From NCBI GenBank assembly GCA_051294375.1, contig CM119264.1, forward strand, positions 24,476,664-24,540,663: 64,000 nucleotides of DNA. Direction: 5' to 3'. The stretch comes from Paraspadella gotoi. Taxonomy: Eukaryota; Chaetognatha. Below, piece after piece: positions 21,098 through 34,859 of the stretch. Below the pieces are notes generated by a model. That model did not search any database. It was not told the DNA's origin and saw only the letters and a list, made by a program, of their open reading frames with translations. Within the stretch, counting starts at the first letter, position 1. Each line of letters starts with the position of its first letter. The translations under genes were made by a program, and so were the position numbers.

Positions 21098-22569
21098 GTA
21101 AGAGGCCGAGAGGTAAAGAGTCGGATGAAACTGAAATTATTTTTAGACGCCGCGTCGCTCGGACTGTGTCGGACTCGGATCGTCTCCGCTGCATCGACCC
21201 GCCGCCGCTCCGACGCGCCGCCGCGCCGCCGCCCCCATCACCGCCGCTGTCGACGCGTCTTCGCTTCGGGCCTTTTCAATCTTTTCGACTCGGGGTCATT
21301 TTTGACCTACCGATGTGATTTTTTCCGTTTCCTGCAGCAATGCAGCCTGTGCTTCCGCATCCTTATTTCCCTTTCTCTTCTTCTTTTTGATCTCTTCTCC
21401 ATGAAGCAGTCTTCCTATCACGATTCTCCAGAACCCCTCACTAAGTTTCCTCGTCAAAACATACCCAACCCCACACTGGCGATGGCCACTAGGGACACCC
21501 ACTTTTGCGACCCATTCGCTCTCCCCCCTGCCTCTCCCCACCGCCACCGCCACCGCCCACCGCCACCTGTAAAGTCCAGACGACCGTAACTCAGATTCTT
21601 TTTAATAAAGGAGATATCGACATTCGTCTCTTTCTCTCTTTTGCGGTCATTCCAGATTTTGCTCTGAAACGGGACTCTTCTCTAAAATAATAAACGTTTG
21701 TGGGATGCCTAATGGACACTTAGTGGTTTCTTCATGGATTTGTTTATTTATTTACTATTGCTTTGATTAATTAGTTAGTATTTCATTATTGTCTGTATGA
21801 ATATCTATATGCTTTGATTATTTTATTAAGGTACCATTAAATATCAAGACTCCAAGTGGATAAGAAACTTATAAACTTTACGGCGCCAGCGGTCTCGGTC
21901 TTAGTCCAGTTTCCTCCCGACGTTCTTCTCCCTCTCCGCTAGGTCGAGGAGGGGGTTCTTTCACACCGCCACGCCACCGCCACCGAAAACTCCTGCGCCC
22001 GACGCGTTTTATGACTTTTGTTTTTTCCGTCGCCCGCCTTCCAAATTTGGCGGGAGAGTGGGGGGGGGGAGAGAGAGGTGGAATCTGAGGTTAAGGTAAG
22101 GGACGAAGAAAGTAGGCCCGTCAAGGAATTTGGGTCAATGAGGTGAGAGCAGCTGGGCTGGATTTGCGAAGGGACGTTATTTAAACTAAAGGGATCGGTT
22201 GAACGAGGAAAGTAATAATGAAGGTAGGCAAGCTGTATAGAAAAAAAATAAGCAAGCTTTAACGTACGTTATAAGTTAGAGTCGTTACATGTTGGAAGAG
22301 TAAGGGTGCGAGGAAGTGAGGAGGCAATAGAAGAAAAAAGCGCGATACGATGGTAAGGGTTAAAGGGGAAAAAGATTTATGGTGTGCTAAAGAAAAAGAG
22401 GAGATTGATGGGAGACTTAGATCGTTTGTCGTCGTCGTTGTTATTGTTTTGTTGCTGTTGTTACTACTACAAAGGGCAAACTTGAGTTGAGAAATCCACT
22501 TTATATTCCCGTGTACAGAAATAAAGTAAGTATTGAAGGAAGTTTAAATAATGATTTGATAATTTTCCA

Positions 22570-23910
22570 TTATCTCAAAGGTCCGGGATACTATACAATA
22601 TTGCAACATATAACTTAGGTAAGTAACCGAGCCGATAAATCAAAGCTGAGTAAAGCTCTGAATCCGTAAAATAGTATCGGATACATTTCAAAGAAGACAA
22701 AAGAGATCGTTGAGATTTTTCTTTTACTATTATAAGAAGGTATGTATAAAGTAATCCAAAACTCGGTGATTGAGGGGAGTTTGGCCCCGTAAAAGGGTGG
22801 GAGACGGCGCTGGGTCTCATGTTAACTTTGAGACAGTCTAGCTCTTTTAGCCGGAGGTCCATTCTATGTAAACAGTTAAATTGCTTACCCTTTGGCCATG
22901 TCCAGAAAATGTGCATATTGGACGGATTTTAAGATAAGTGGGGTAGTATGGATGTGCGCTTTGCAAGTATTTTATGAACGAAAAAGTTTTTTGCAAAAAC
23001 GCGTCTAATTCGCGGACCGACACCCCCAGCCACTATTTTCTAAGTCCAATTATGAAACGTTAACTTCTCTTCTAAAGTATTCACTCTCTGCAAGATACAA
23101 ACATAAGCACGAGATGATCGATTGTCAATCAAGTTAAAAATGCTCTCGTTTTTGATGAATTTCAGAAGTCCCGGAATAGGAATTTTATTAATACGAAAGT
23201 ATGATAATTCGAGTTTACAAAACTCTAACTTAGAAAACCATCGAAATTTTTAGAAGTTTATTTAGATTGTAGTGAACAGTCCAGTACGTACTTCCCGAAA
23301 AAAATTAATAGAAGGAATTGTCTTATCAATTAGTTAAAAATTTGTTGCTCAAAAAATTTTGAAAAATTAGTTTTGAGAAATTGTTATTTTAACATTGGTT
23401 TAAGTTGTTTGAATTTAGGGACAGATGTAGTCATAGAATTTACATTTTAGTTTGTCCGCTATCTATAACAATAGGTTGCTAGCAAGCCTTAAGTAAAGAA
23501 AATACACAGAAAAGCTAATTGAATAGAAAGAAAACAAAAACAACGACGGAGTTTTTTTATAAGAGAATTTTTTTTTTTAAAGACATTTACATAGACTGAA
23601 GATTAGATAAACCGGATTACTAAGTTGATAGGTTAATATTTCAAATACTTGTATGGGGAGTGCCGGTTAAGGGTGGGAGACGCGGCCGGAACTCGGCGCC
23701 CGTTAAAACTTAACAGTCGCTAGCGTCTTTTGCCGGAGGTTTAATGGTAAACAGTAAAGTTGTTGGACCCCTTTGCGCGGCCCAGTCCGGTCCAGAAAAG
23801 TAGCAGATGGGGTGGGAGGTAAGACTAAAGACCGTAGAGAAGAGATCTAAAGTGGATGTGCGCCAGTTTTACTGAGACGACAGTGTTTTTGGCGAACTGC
23901 GTTAATGGAC
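22570..23910 (+). repeat. Diverged tandem duplication present only in the left arm
   Basis: 22790-22990 and 23655-23910 are diverged versions of one sequence (shared GGGTGGGAGACG, GCCGGAGGT, GTAAACAGT, GTGGATGTGCGC-like blocks). The right arm has one such copy (about 26850-27130). The left arm therefore holds about 0.9-1.1 kb more here. No coding frame is convincing. Confidence 0.6.
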
Positions 23911-24779
23911 GGACGGACGACGGACGGACGCTTAAAGAAATTCTTGCGCGTAAAAGAAGACGGTTGAACGAACGCCGAGTTTAACGAGGTTCGGTTTTAA
24001 CGATTTTAGAGGGGTGAGAAGACTTCGATTTTACGAATTTATATTTAGTAACGAAGATATTTTTTCGAATGGGCAGAGAAAAGATCGAAGATTAAAAAAG
24101 AAAAAAATTTACTGCTGAACATCTTAAGATAATTTTACTTTTTTAAGTACAAATAGTCAGACTAATTTATATTGTTATCATGCTTGTAAGAGTAAGGGCA
24201 AGATAGCTTGCTTAAATGAATGAAAAACAAATCTATATTGGTTGTAATAATTTCGTTAAACAAAAAAACTAAATAAAGAAAATAAGAAATAAAACACTAA
24301 AATACAAAACATATATTTCCTCCATTCGACGAATTTCTTGTGACGTGATTACAATAACTTTCTGCTCTTCCCGATCGAGTCGTTAACAACGAAAGATTTC
24401 GATCTTTAGGTGAGAGACGACGACGAGAAAACAACGACGAAACAAAAACAAACAAACAACGAAGAACAAACAAAACAAAAACCGACGGCAAAATCAAGCA
24501 AATAAACAAAACGTTGAGTGCCGATGAACCCGAGGGTCGGCGGGCGACAAGAAGGGAAAGCTCCAAACCTCGGCCGGGGGATTTTTGGAGGCGAGAAAAA
24601 ACAGAAAAACAGAAAAAAAAACAACAGAAAAACAGACAGTCGAAACTTGAAAAAGAAAAGAAGGTGAAAGAAGAGAAAAAAAAACATTAAAAAATAAAGA
24701 AAAAAGTAAAAAGTTTTTAAGAGAAAAAAAGAGTGAAGACGAGCCCTGACCTTTGATTTCTCACTCTCACTCTCTCTCA

Positions 24780-25173
<394 letters not shown>

Positions 25174-25954
25174 TTTATGAAATTGGTTACAACCAATATA
25201 AAAAATTATCCATTCCATCTTAATAAATAAGCTAACTTGCCCCTGACTTTGTTTTACTTCTTTTCTTGTCTAAGTTAAGTACGATACAATATTAATATCT
25301 TATATTTTCATCTCCTCTTTCTATATTCTCCATCCTCCCATTTTCCTCTTCTTTCGCGCTCCCTTCATCCTTCCCTTTCTCTCTCCACCCTTCTTCTCCC
25401 ACTCCCTAAAGAGGCGTCTCTACGGAGCGACGACCACGACACGCACATCACTGCGCGACCGACCGACAGACCAGCACCGAACCGACACCGGACCGACCCG
25501 ACGACCCGACCGACCGAACCGACCCGACGACGACCGATCCCACGAGACCCCGATGCGACCGAGGTTCCCGAGCCACCGATCCGACCGACGCTCCGGCCGT
25601 AGCGACCGACCGACCGACCGATAACACCGCCGAACGACCACACCCCGGACACCGACCGAACCGACCGACCGACCCCGACCGACCGCCACCCGGATCGGAC
25701 GCAGACCGACCCCGACGCTGACGGGTTTTTTCATTCCTTCTTGACATTTCTCATCAAAATAATTAAATAAATATTTGGTAAAACTCCGAGGGTCCATTTC
25801 GATCATGGGACGGGTGAGGTTTTTGGTAAGCGGCGGGGGAGGAAGCGGAGGCTAGGACGGGTGAGGCATAGGTGTGCGTGCAAGGCGGGGGTAAGTGAAG
25901 GGACGTAGTGCGTTGCCGGCAAAGGTGTGTTAGCAGCAGTTGGGATGAAGTGTG
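25174..25954. other. Palindrome spacer
   Basis: Non-coding. AT-rich to 25330, then C-rich, then a GACC/ACCG tetranucleotide-like region (25436-25720), then mixed sequence. The Arg/Gly/Ser/Val frames on the minus strand are repeat translations. Confidence 0.6.
25436..25720 (+). repeat. Degenerate (GACC)n tetranucleotide array
   Basis: Dozens of GACC/ACCG units are interrupted by CCGG and GACA variants. GC is far higher than in the flanks. Confidence 0.85.
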
Positions 25955-28906
25955 AGTAGGAGAGAGAGAGAGAGAGAGACAGAGAGAGAGTGAGAGAGAG
26001 TGAGAGTGAGAAATCAAGGTCACGGCTCGTCTTCACTCTTTTTTTTCTCTTAAAACTTTTTACTTTTTTCTTTATTTTTTAATGTTTTTTTTTTCTTCTT
26101 TCACCTTCTTTCTTTTTCAAGTTTCGACTCTGTTTTTCTGTTGTTTTTTTTTCTGTTTTTCTGTTTTTCTCGCTCCAAAAATCCCCCGGCCGAGGTTTGG
26201 AGCTTTCCCTTCTTGTCGCCCGCCGACCCTCGGGTTCATCGGCTCAACGTTTTGTTTATTTGCTTGATTTTGCCGTCGGTTTTTGTTTTGTTTGTTCTTC
26301 GTTTTTTGTTTGTTTTTGTTTCGTCGTTGTTTTCTCGTCGTCGTCTCTCACCTAAAGATCGAAATCTTTCGTTGTTAACGACTCGATCGGGAAGAGCAGA
26401 AGTTATTGTAATCACGTCACAGAAATTCGTCGAATGAGGAGAAATATATGTTTTGTATTTTGTGTTTTATTTTCTTATTTTCTTTATTTAGTTTTTTTGT
26501 TTAACGAAATTATTACAACCAATATAATTTGTTTTTCATTCATTTAAGCAAGCTATCTTGCCCTTGACTCTTACAAGATGATAACAATATAAATATAGTC
26601 TGACTCAATTGTACTTAAAAAAGTAAAATATCTTAAGATGTTCAGCAGTAAATTCTTTTTCTTTTTTTAATCTTCGATCTTTTCTCTCGCCCATTCGAAA
26701 AGATTTATCGTTCGTTACTAAATATAAATTCGTAAAAATCGAAGTCTTCTCACCCTTAAAATCGTTAAAACCGAACCTCGTTAAACTCGGCGTTCGGTTC
26801 AACCGTCTTCTATTTACGCGCAAGAATTTCTTTAAGCGTCCGTCCGTCCGTCCGTCCGTCCATTAACGCAGTTTCGCCAAAAACACTTGTCGTCTCAGTA
26901 AAAACTTGCAAATGCGCACATCCACTTTACTCTCTTCTCTACGGTCTCTAGTCTTACCTCCCCCCTCCCCAACTCTGCTACTTTTCTGGACCGGACTGGG
27001 CCGCGCAAAGGGGTCCAACAACTTTACTGTTTACCATTAAACCTCCGGCAAAAGACGCTAGCGACTGTTAAGTTTTAACGGGCGCCGAGTTCGGGCCGCG
27101 TCTCCCACCCCTTTTACCGGCCAACTCCCCCCCATCACCCGCATTTGGAATAATACTTTAACCTACATCAACCTTCTTCTTAGTATAAAAAGAGAAAATC
27201 TCCGTCGATTGCTCTTTTGTCTTTTTTTTTCTTTTTTCCTCTTAGTTTTAGGATTAGTAGCTTTTATCTCAGCTTTGTATTTTTCGTTTACTTACTAAGT
27301 TACTTTGCTTAGTCAAACCTATTTGTTTATTAGTATTTTGAGATTAACTGGAAAATTATCAAATCATTATTTAAACTTCCTTCAATACTACTTTATTCTG
27401 TACACGGGAATATAAAGTGGATTTCTCAACTCAAGTTGCCCACTTGTAGTAGTAACAACAGCAACAAAAACAATAACAACGACGACGACAACGATCTAAG
27501 TCTCCCATCAATCTCCTCTTTTTCTTTAGCACCCAATAAATCTTTTTCCCCTTTAACCCTTACCATCGTATTCGCGGCTTTTTTCTTCTATTGCCTCCTC
27601 ACTTCCTCGCACCCTTACTCTTCCAACATGTAACGACTCTAACTTATAACGTACGTTAAAGCTTGCTTATTTTTTTTCTATACAGCTTGCCTACCTTCAT
27701 TATTACTTTCCTCGTTCAACCGATCCCTTTAGTTTAAATAACGTCCCTTCGCAAATCCAGCCCAGCTGCTCTCACCTCATTGACCCAAATTCCTTGACGG
27801 GCCTACTTTCTTCGTCCCTTACCTTAACCTCAGATTCCACCTCTCTCTCCCCCCCCCACTCTCCCGCCAAATTTGGAAGGCGGCGACGGAAAAAACAAAA
27901 GTCATAAAACGCGTCGGGCGCCAGGAGTTTTCGGTGGCGGTGGCGGTGGCGGTGTGAAAGAACCCCCTCCTCGACCTAGCGGAGCGGTAGAAGAAACTGG
28001 ACTAAAGACCGAGACCGCTGGCGCCGTAAAGGTTTATAAGTTTCTTATCCACTTGGAGTCTTGATATTTAATGGTACCTTAATAAAATAATCAAAGCATA
28101 TAGATATTCATACAGACAAATAATGAAATACTAACTAATTAATCAAAAGCAATAGTAAATAAATAAACAAATCCATGAAGAAACCACTAAGTGTCCATTA
28201 GGCATCCACAAACGTATATTTTTTAGAGAAGAGTCCCTGGTCAGAGCAAAATCTGGAATGACCGCCCAAGAAGATCAGAGAAAGTCAGGCCTGACTCGAA
28301 TATATATAGGTAGATGGTTCTTAGTGAAGTATATTCGTCGAGTCTGGTCACCAGTATCTGATTTAATGCGTAAGGATGCGATAGCTCTGAGTACGGGTCT
28401 GTCTGCACTTACATGGTGGCCTTGTGGGGTATGGCCCGGCGGTGTGGCACGTTGGTGGCGGTGGCGGTGGGGAGAGGCAGGGGGGAGAGCGAATGGGTCG
28501 CAAAAGTGGGTGTCCCTAGTGGCCATCGCCAGTGGTGGGGTTGGGTATGTTTTGACGAGGAAACTTAGTGAGGGGTTCTGGAGAATCGTGATAGGGAAGA
28601 CTGCTTCATGGAGAAGAGATCAAAAAAGAAGAAGAGAAAGGGAAATAAGGATGCGGAAGCACAGGCTGCATTGCTGCAGGAAACGGAAAATCACATCGGT
28701 AGGTCAAAATGACCCCGAGTCGAAAAGATGAAAAGGCCCGAAGCGAAGACGCGTCGACAGCGGCGGTGATGGGGGCGGCGGCGCGGCGGCGCGTCGGAGC
28801 GGCGGCGGGTCGATGCAGCGGAGACGATCCGAGTCCGACAGTCCGAGCGACGCGCGTCTAAAAATAATTTCAGTTTCATCCGACTCTTTACCTCTCGGCC
28901 TCTTAC

Positions 28907-29130
28907 CCCGTCTTCTCCACTTTGAAAGTCGCCCCAGGCTGTTCCCTCTAGGGTGAGGCGGACTGGATACGACGCCGCAGCAGATGTGGCAGTAGAAGCA
29001 CGCCTCCCCGGCGCTGCCAAAGGCGCAGACGCCGCCGCCGACGCGACCGAAGCCGCCGTCACCTGCCTTTTAGCGCCGTCGTAAAAGGAAACGCGCAAAT
29101 GATTAACTCGTCCTTCGGTTGGAAAGAAAA
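28907..29130 (-). CDS. Putative exon with CFYCHIC-like motif, right-arm copy
   Basis: This is the partner of 20860-21097. This arm keeps the CTTCTAC needed for CFYCHIC, but one G is missing upstream (GTGACGGCGG instead of GTGACGGGCGG). The actual frame therefore reads an Ala-rich peptide before rejoining YPVRLTLEGTAWGDFQSG. The donor GTAAGA is intact at 28906. Confidence 0.4.
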
Positions 29131-29554
29131 ATTCGCGGCGCCGATGGATGTCGGGTCTTTTTTTTTTTTTACAGGCGCCGATCGGTCGACGCCGATAGCA
29201 AAATAAATTATCGCGAACCTGATTAGTGTTTCGTCGCCGATCGGAAAATTGCGGTGAGGAATCGAAGAGCGTTTGAACAGATCTGGCGAGGGTTTTGTTT
29301 TGGGCTTAGAATTCTCTTTAATCGTGGCTTCTAAAATCTTAATACATAGTGACAGGCAAATGAGCCCTTGTCAATTTTTTTAAGTTCTTCGTACAATGTG
29401 GTACCAACCGTTTTGACCGATAAAACCAAGTAAAAGAAAATTCGTAATTTTTTTTTTTTTTTTTTTATAAAAAACAACATAAAAATGAACCGTCAAATGG
29501 AGAAATGATAAGATGGGAAATGGGAAAAAATTATCCCGGGAGACGTCGAATGAC

Positions 29555-29721
29555 TGGTCTTTTTTTTTCGTAGAAAACGACGTTAATGTCGTCAACTTGG
29601 TAGGCAGCGGCGGCAGCACTAGCGGCGCGGCGGTAAAGGTTTCCTGCACCGGCGGCGCAGCGATGGCAGCGGTAGTGGCGGCGGAGGACTGCGGCGGCGG
29701 CGTCGTTACTGCAAATGACAT
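29555..29721 (-). CDS. Possible start exon MSFAVTTPPP, right-arm copy
   Basis: The ATG is at 29719-29721. The frame is open through an Ala/Pro/Thr-rich segment and LTTLTSFSTKKKDQSFDVS. The left-arm copy has a stop. The real 3' limit is not determined. Confidence 0.3.
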
Positions 29722-29937
29722 TTTTTGGTTTAAAGTTTGTGATTTATTATCGAGAATGTTTCCTTCGGAAGCTTGACGTTTCAACCCTCCTCCAAAAAAT
29801 AGGNNNNNNNNNNNNNNNNNNNNNNNNNNNNNNNNNNNNNNNNNNNNNNACCAGTTTAATGGAAACGAAAAGAAAAACAAATTTAAAAGATAAAAATAAA
29901 TCGAAATTCCGACGAGTTTCTTCGATTTATAAAACAA

Positions 29938-30356
29938 NNNNNNNNNNNNNNNNNNNNNNNNNNNNNNNNNNNNNNNNNNNNNNNNNNNNNNNNNNNNNNN
30001 NNNNNNNNNNNNNNNNNNNNNNNNNNNNNNNNNNNNNNNNNNNNNNNNNNNNNNNNNNNNNNNNNNNNNNNNNNNNNNNNNNNNNNNNNNNNNNNNNNNN
30101 NNNNNNNNNNNNNNNNNNNNNNNNNNNNNNNNNNNNNNNNNNNNNNNNNNNNNNNNNNNNNNNNNNNNNNNNNNNNNNNNNNNNNNNNNNNNNNNNNNNN
30201 NNNNNNNNNNNNNNNNNNNNNNNNNNNNNNNNNNNNNNNNNNNNNNNNNNNNNNNNNNNNNNNNNNNNNNNNNNNNNNNNNNNNNNNNNNNNNNNNNNNN
30301 NNNNNNNNNNNNNNNNNNNNNNNNNNNNNNNNNNNNNNNNNNNNNNNNNNNNNNNN
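29938..30356. other. Assembly gap (419 N)
   Basis: By position this gap corresponds to the (CT)n and (GA)n pair at 19703-20032 in the left arm. Further gaps in this arm: 29804-29849, 30674-30683, 30998-31190. Confidence 0.95.
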
Positions 30357-31385
30357 GGGGGGAATGAATGGCACGGTCGGATTTCGCGAACAAAATGGCG
30401 ACGTTTGTCGAGTCCGTCGTTTTGCATGAAATAATTAAGGTGTTAAAAAAATCCTTTTTTAAATTTTGGCACTCCGACAAGCTAATTGGTTTAATATTCA
30501 GCTAGTCTATTTATTTATGAAATTACTATTAAGAATTTTAACCCGATTAGATTTAATTTGATTTTACGAACAATCCAAAAGTTTTGATATTAGTTTAAGC
30601 GTGATATGGTCTTAAACTAAGAAAAAGACTAGCAAAATTATCTACCGGTCAAATCGATTTTAACTCTAGAAAANNNNNNNNNNCATGAAAAATTCCATTC
30701 GACGTCCATATGACGGAAGCGAAGCGGGAGAAATGGGAAAGGAGGGAGGAAAAGGGGAGGAAAGGGGGAGGAGAGGGAAAGAGTGGAGGAAGGAAATAAG
30801 GGAGGAAGGGATTAGGGGAGGAAATGGAAATAGAAAATGAATTAAAGAATAGGCTTGAAAAGAGAGGGGAAGTAAAAAAAGGAAGGGGAGGAAAGGTGAA
30901 GGTGAAAGGGAAATGAAAAAGGTGATGAAAGATAATCGAAGAAAAAGAGATGGGGAGAAAAGGAAAGAGGAAGAAAAGTCAATAGAAACTGTAAGGANNN
31001 NNNNNNNNNNNNNNNNNNNNNNNNNNNNNNNNNNNNNNNNNNNNNNNNNNNNNNNNNNNNNNNNNNNNNNNNNNNNNNNNNNNNNNNNNNNNNNNNNNNN
31101 NNNNNNNNNNNNNNNNNNNNNNNNNNNNNNNNNNNNNNNNNNNNNNNNNNNNNNNNNNNNNNNNNNNNNNNNNNNNNNNNNNNNNNNNNNAATTGTCGTT
31201 AGATTAAAAAGGGAAAAAAGCCGGACCGGCCGTAAGATAAATTGGAGAAAAAAAAGTGAAAAAAAGAGGCTGAGGGAATTCGTAAAGATTTAGAGAAAAA
31301 AAAACTAGTTGACGTCATAATGCCTGACAACGCGAGTCTTACTCTGACAACAACGACGACAACGGCGCCGGAGACAACAACAAAT

Positions 31386-31420
<35 letters not shown>

Positions 31421-32212
31421 ACTGATAACGCCATCATAACGTAAACGACAAGATTCAATGGAGGCAAAGAAATCCGCTCGCTGTGAATTCATGAGAGCTG
31501 AGAACGAGAATATGAGAAAGGGAAGAAAACATGGGCAGGTAGAGGAGAGAGGCTACGAGGGCGGAGGAGAAACGAGTGAGGATTAGAGAGAGTGAGAGAT
31601 ATTGAGAAGAAGAATGGAGACAGAGAGGAGAGAGATAAGAAGGAACAGGAGAGAGAGAGAGAGACGCGGCTCAAGTCGGACCGTGAATCTTCGTGATTGG
31701 AATGAAAGACTCTCCATCGCCCGCTCTTTGCGTCCTCTTTTCCTTTTTCCTTTCTCCCATTTCCTTTTTTTCCTTTCCCTTTACCTCATCCCCCCATCTA
31801 TTTTTTTTCCGCTCCCGGTTTTCCGCTTTTAGTCTCCCGCTTTCCGCTTTCGATTCGATCAACTTTTCATTCTTTCAGTTCTCTTGTTTTTTTCCCCCCT
31901 CTTTTCCATTTTCATTGTTTTCTCTCCTCCGTTTTTTTTTCTTTCCTCTGTTTTCTTTCAGCTTTCCTCCTTTTCTTCGTTACTTTTCCCTTTGTTTTCA
32001 CTTTTTACTTTTGAGGTTTTTGTTGTTTTTTTTTCTTCAACGATTTCGTTCTCTTTTGTTTTCTCCTGAAAGAAAAAATCGGCAGGTGCAGCGAGAATGC
32101 ATCGGCAGCAGGAGCAGCAGCAACAGCAGCTTTTTCAACGACCACTCATTCGGAATCGGCAGAGGTGAGGCGTTTGTGGTCAAATTTTATCAATCGATCG
32201 ATGAAATATACA

Positions 32213-32363
<151 letters not shown>

Positions 32364-34197
32364 TAACAATTGTGAACTGTGAGACCAGACGGAATCGAAT
32401 CAATGGACAAAACTATCTCTCTCTCTTCTTCATCGATATGGAAGCCAGGAATTCTGGGAGTGAATTACATTTCGATAGTCTCTTGATCGCAAGCTTGCAG
32501 CGTTCTGCTTTGTTATTATCTTGTAAGAGGGATGAAGGCCTAAACTCACCATAGCCTGACTAAAGATAACAAGATAGCTTATCTATTGATTAAATGAATA
32601 ATTATTACATTGCTCGTACCAATTTAATGAATCGATTGCCGACTGCAATGTCGAGCGAGAAGCCGTTCGCCCAATTAGCCTAATCTTCCCCACGAAGTGA
32701 CCGTCTGACGGTCTCACCCCGTCGACCTCACTTACGGATCCGGCACATTCAGGATTGTCACCGGAAAAATTACGGTTTCGAATCTCGGTCGCGAAGCCGG
32801 AATCAATTAATGCAGAAAACTCTAACGGAGAATTGGACGAGTTGGGGGCGGGAATTGGATCGAGAACCGCACTGTATCTTGGAAAGGAACACTACTGTAT
32901 TTTAGGGCGAATGTGGTGGCGATTAAATGAATGAGTGAAGAAAAGATGAATGAATAATATGATTTAAATGATTAATTAAAGAAAATAGGAGGAAGAAATA
33001 TAAATATAATTAGTATTATTTTAATTTTAGAGACATAAATCAATTAATTACTTTGTATTGGTTTTATAGTGGTTTACTAGTGGATTTTAGGGCGATTTGA
33101 AACAAATAATCACTATTTACTGCTCTCTTGCGTTCCAGTTGACAAATATCACCTATCGTCTGCTGTCGGGAGATCAGCGACAAACGTCACTTTTAGCCCA
33201 GTTTTATGCCGCATGTGACAGATGTCGCTTTTGGATTGACAAGAGTCGACGCTCGTCGAAACTGACACAATCGAACAAATGACTAACGCCAATTTCTTCG
33301 GAGAATAACGCAGATGATGCTGTGGCTCTTTTGTTACACAGATGTCGCTCTTAAGCGATGACAAACGGACAAGGATGTGTTACGCTGGTCGCGGAATTAT
33401 TTCTTACTTGCTAGATGTCACACCTCAAATGTCATTCTTCACCCGAATGTCACGCCGTCGGTAAAAAATGTCAGGACTTCCGTGACACTTGTGACTCCTG
33501 CTCCGATGTCACTCGCCTCGCCCCTCAATTTGTTTCGCTTCGGATTCCCCGTCGCTATTCGTTTTCGTCGCAGCCACTTACGACTAAACTCGACTTCGAG
33601 GTGGTCGTTGTAGTTGTCGTCGTTGTTGTGGTCGTTGTTGTGGTTCTCATCGTTGTATCTGCGGTTTCCAAATAGCACTGTGCAAAGATCTTGACTAGCG
33701 CCAGATTCGAACCATAAACTTTTGTTACCTCGATCGCTGATGCCAACCGTCTACGCCAATACGCCATTTTCTTCTCCCCCTTTTCGCCTCGATCGTATTC
33801 TACGCCAAAGACACTCGTCCTCCACATTTGCCTCTTAACTCCCGCACGTTCATCGACACGTCAGCTTCAGTGACGCCTAATGCCCTTCTAGTACAACAAA
33901 ACAAAAATTAAACAATCTAATAATCGAGAAAACAAACAAAACAATCGGATCAAAACACTAAGCGCCCTTCTTTCGCCGCGCAGTTCCGCTGCAGTAAACG
34001 CAGCGCCAGCGGCGGCAGAAGCAAACTGTTCCCAATCGATGGCGCGAATCGACAGTCGGAGAAACTCCCTGGATTTCCGTCCTGGTAAACAACTACAACG
34101 ATATCGAGGCCGACAGCGATTCCATCCCACGTCTCTCCTTTCGCCACGCCCACCCAACGCGCCCGGGCTCGACCCATAATTCAAAATAAAAATGCCC

Positions 34198-34205
34198 ATC
34201 GCTCG

Positions 34206-34270
<65 letters not shown>

Positions 34271-34284
34271 CTCCTCTCTCTCTG
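34198..34284 (+). repeat. (CT)n microsatellite
   Basis: CT-rich run directly outside the right palindrome arm. Confidence 0.9.
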
Positions 34285-34681
34285 GTTTCTTTGGTTGTTG
34301 TTTATTGTCTTCGTCGGCGTTGGTCTCGGTTTTGTTTGAACAGCAAGCGACGTCGTTGTCGCTATTGTCGTCGGCGATTTCGTCGTCTTTGTCGTCATGG
34401 TCAGAATTTTCGCGTTTGTAATTGTCGCTATCGTCATGTTTGTTGACGTCGACGTCTTCACCGTAATAACTTTTATCGTCGTTGTCGTCTTCGTCTTTAC
34501 TGTCGTTGTTGTTCGTCGTCGATGTCGTCGTCGTCGTCGTCCCTAATACATAGTGGCCCACAACACCCTCGTCAGAATCGTCATTATTTTCCGTCGTCGT
34601 TTTTTTTTTGTCGGTGCTTATGCGATGGAATCGATTCACGAATCTCCTCCGAGCGGCGGGGGGTCGAACGGCGAAGGAAAA

Positions 34682-34682
<1 letters not shown>
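34284..34682 (-). CDS. Asp/Asn-rich acidic segment, possibly coding
   Basis: The minus strand is open from FAVRPPAARRRFVNRFHR through DKKKTTTENNDDSDEGVVGHY to DNSDNDVACCSNKTETNAD and ends in a (GA)n-encoded Arg/Glu tail. GAC and AAC codons dominate. The varied interruptions (HYVLG, SYYGEDVDVNKHDD) look protein-like, but decay of a (GAC)n repeat could also give this. No splice sites were fixed. Confidence 0.35.

Positions 34683-34778
<96 letters not shown>
34683..34778 (+). repeat. (GA)n microsatellite
   Basis: About 95 bases of pure GA. Confidence 0.97.
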
Positions 34779-34780
<2 letters not shown>

Positions 34781-34859
34781 ATGATAGGGTCGAACCGTCA
34801 AGTGTTCGGAGGAAAAGGGAAAAGGAGAAGAGATTCCAGAAATCGGAGAAGTTAAAGTT

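Noticed and set aside
23905-23935. GGAC repeats as a CRISPR-like or phage array
   Set aside because: This is a simple tetranucleotide run. No spacer-repeat structure exists anywhere in the window.
25365-25806. Arg/Gly/Ser/Val frames in the palindrome spacer
   Set aside because: They are translations of the GACC tetranucleotide array.
29380-30480. 366-codon ORF on the minus strand
   Set aside because: Over half of it is N. Only the MSFAVTTPPP part may be coding.
33990-34085. Short exon candidate (KRSASGGRSKLFPIDG) with partner at 15735-15830
   Set aside because: Both strands are open, and the indels between arms give no consistent frame.
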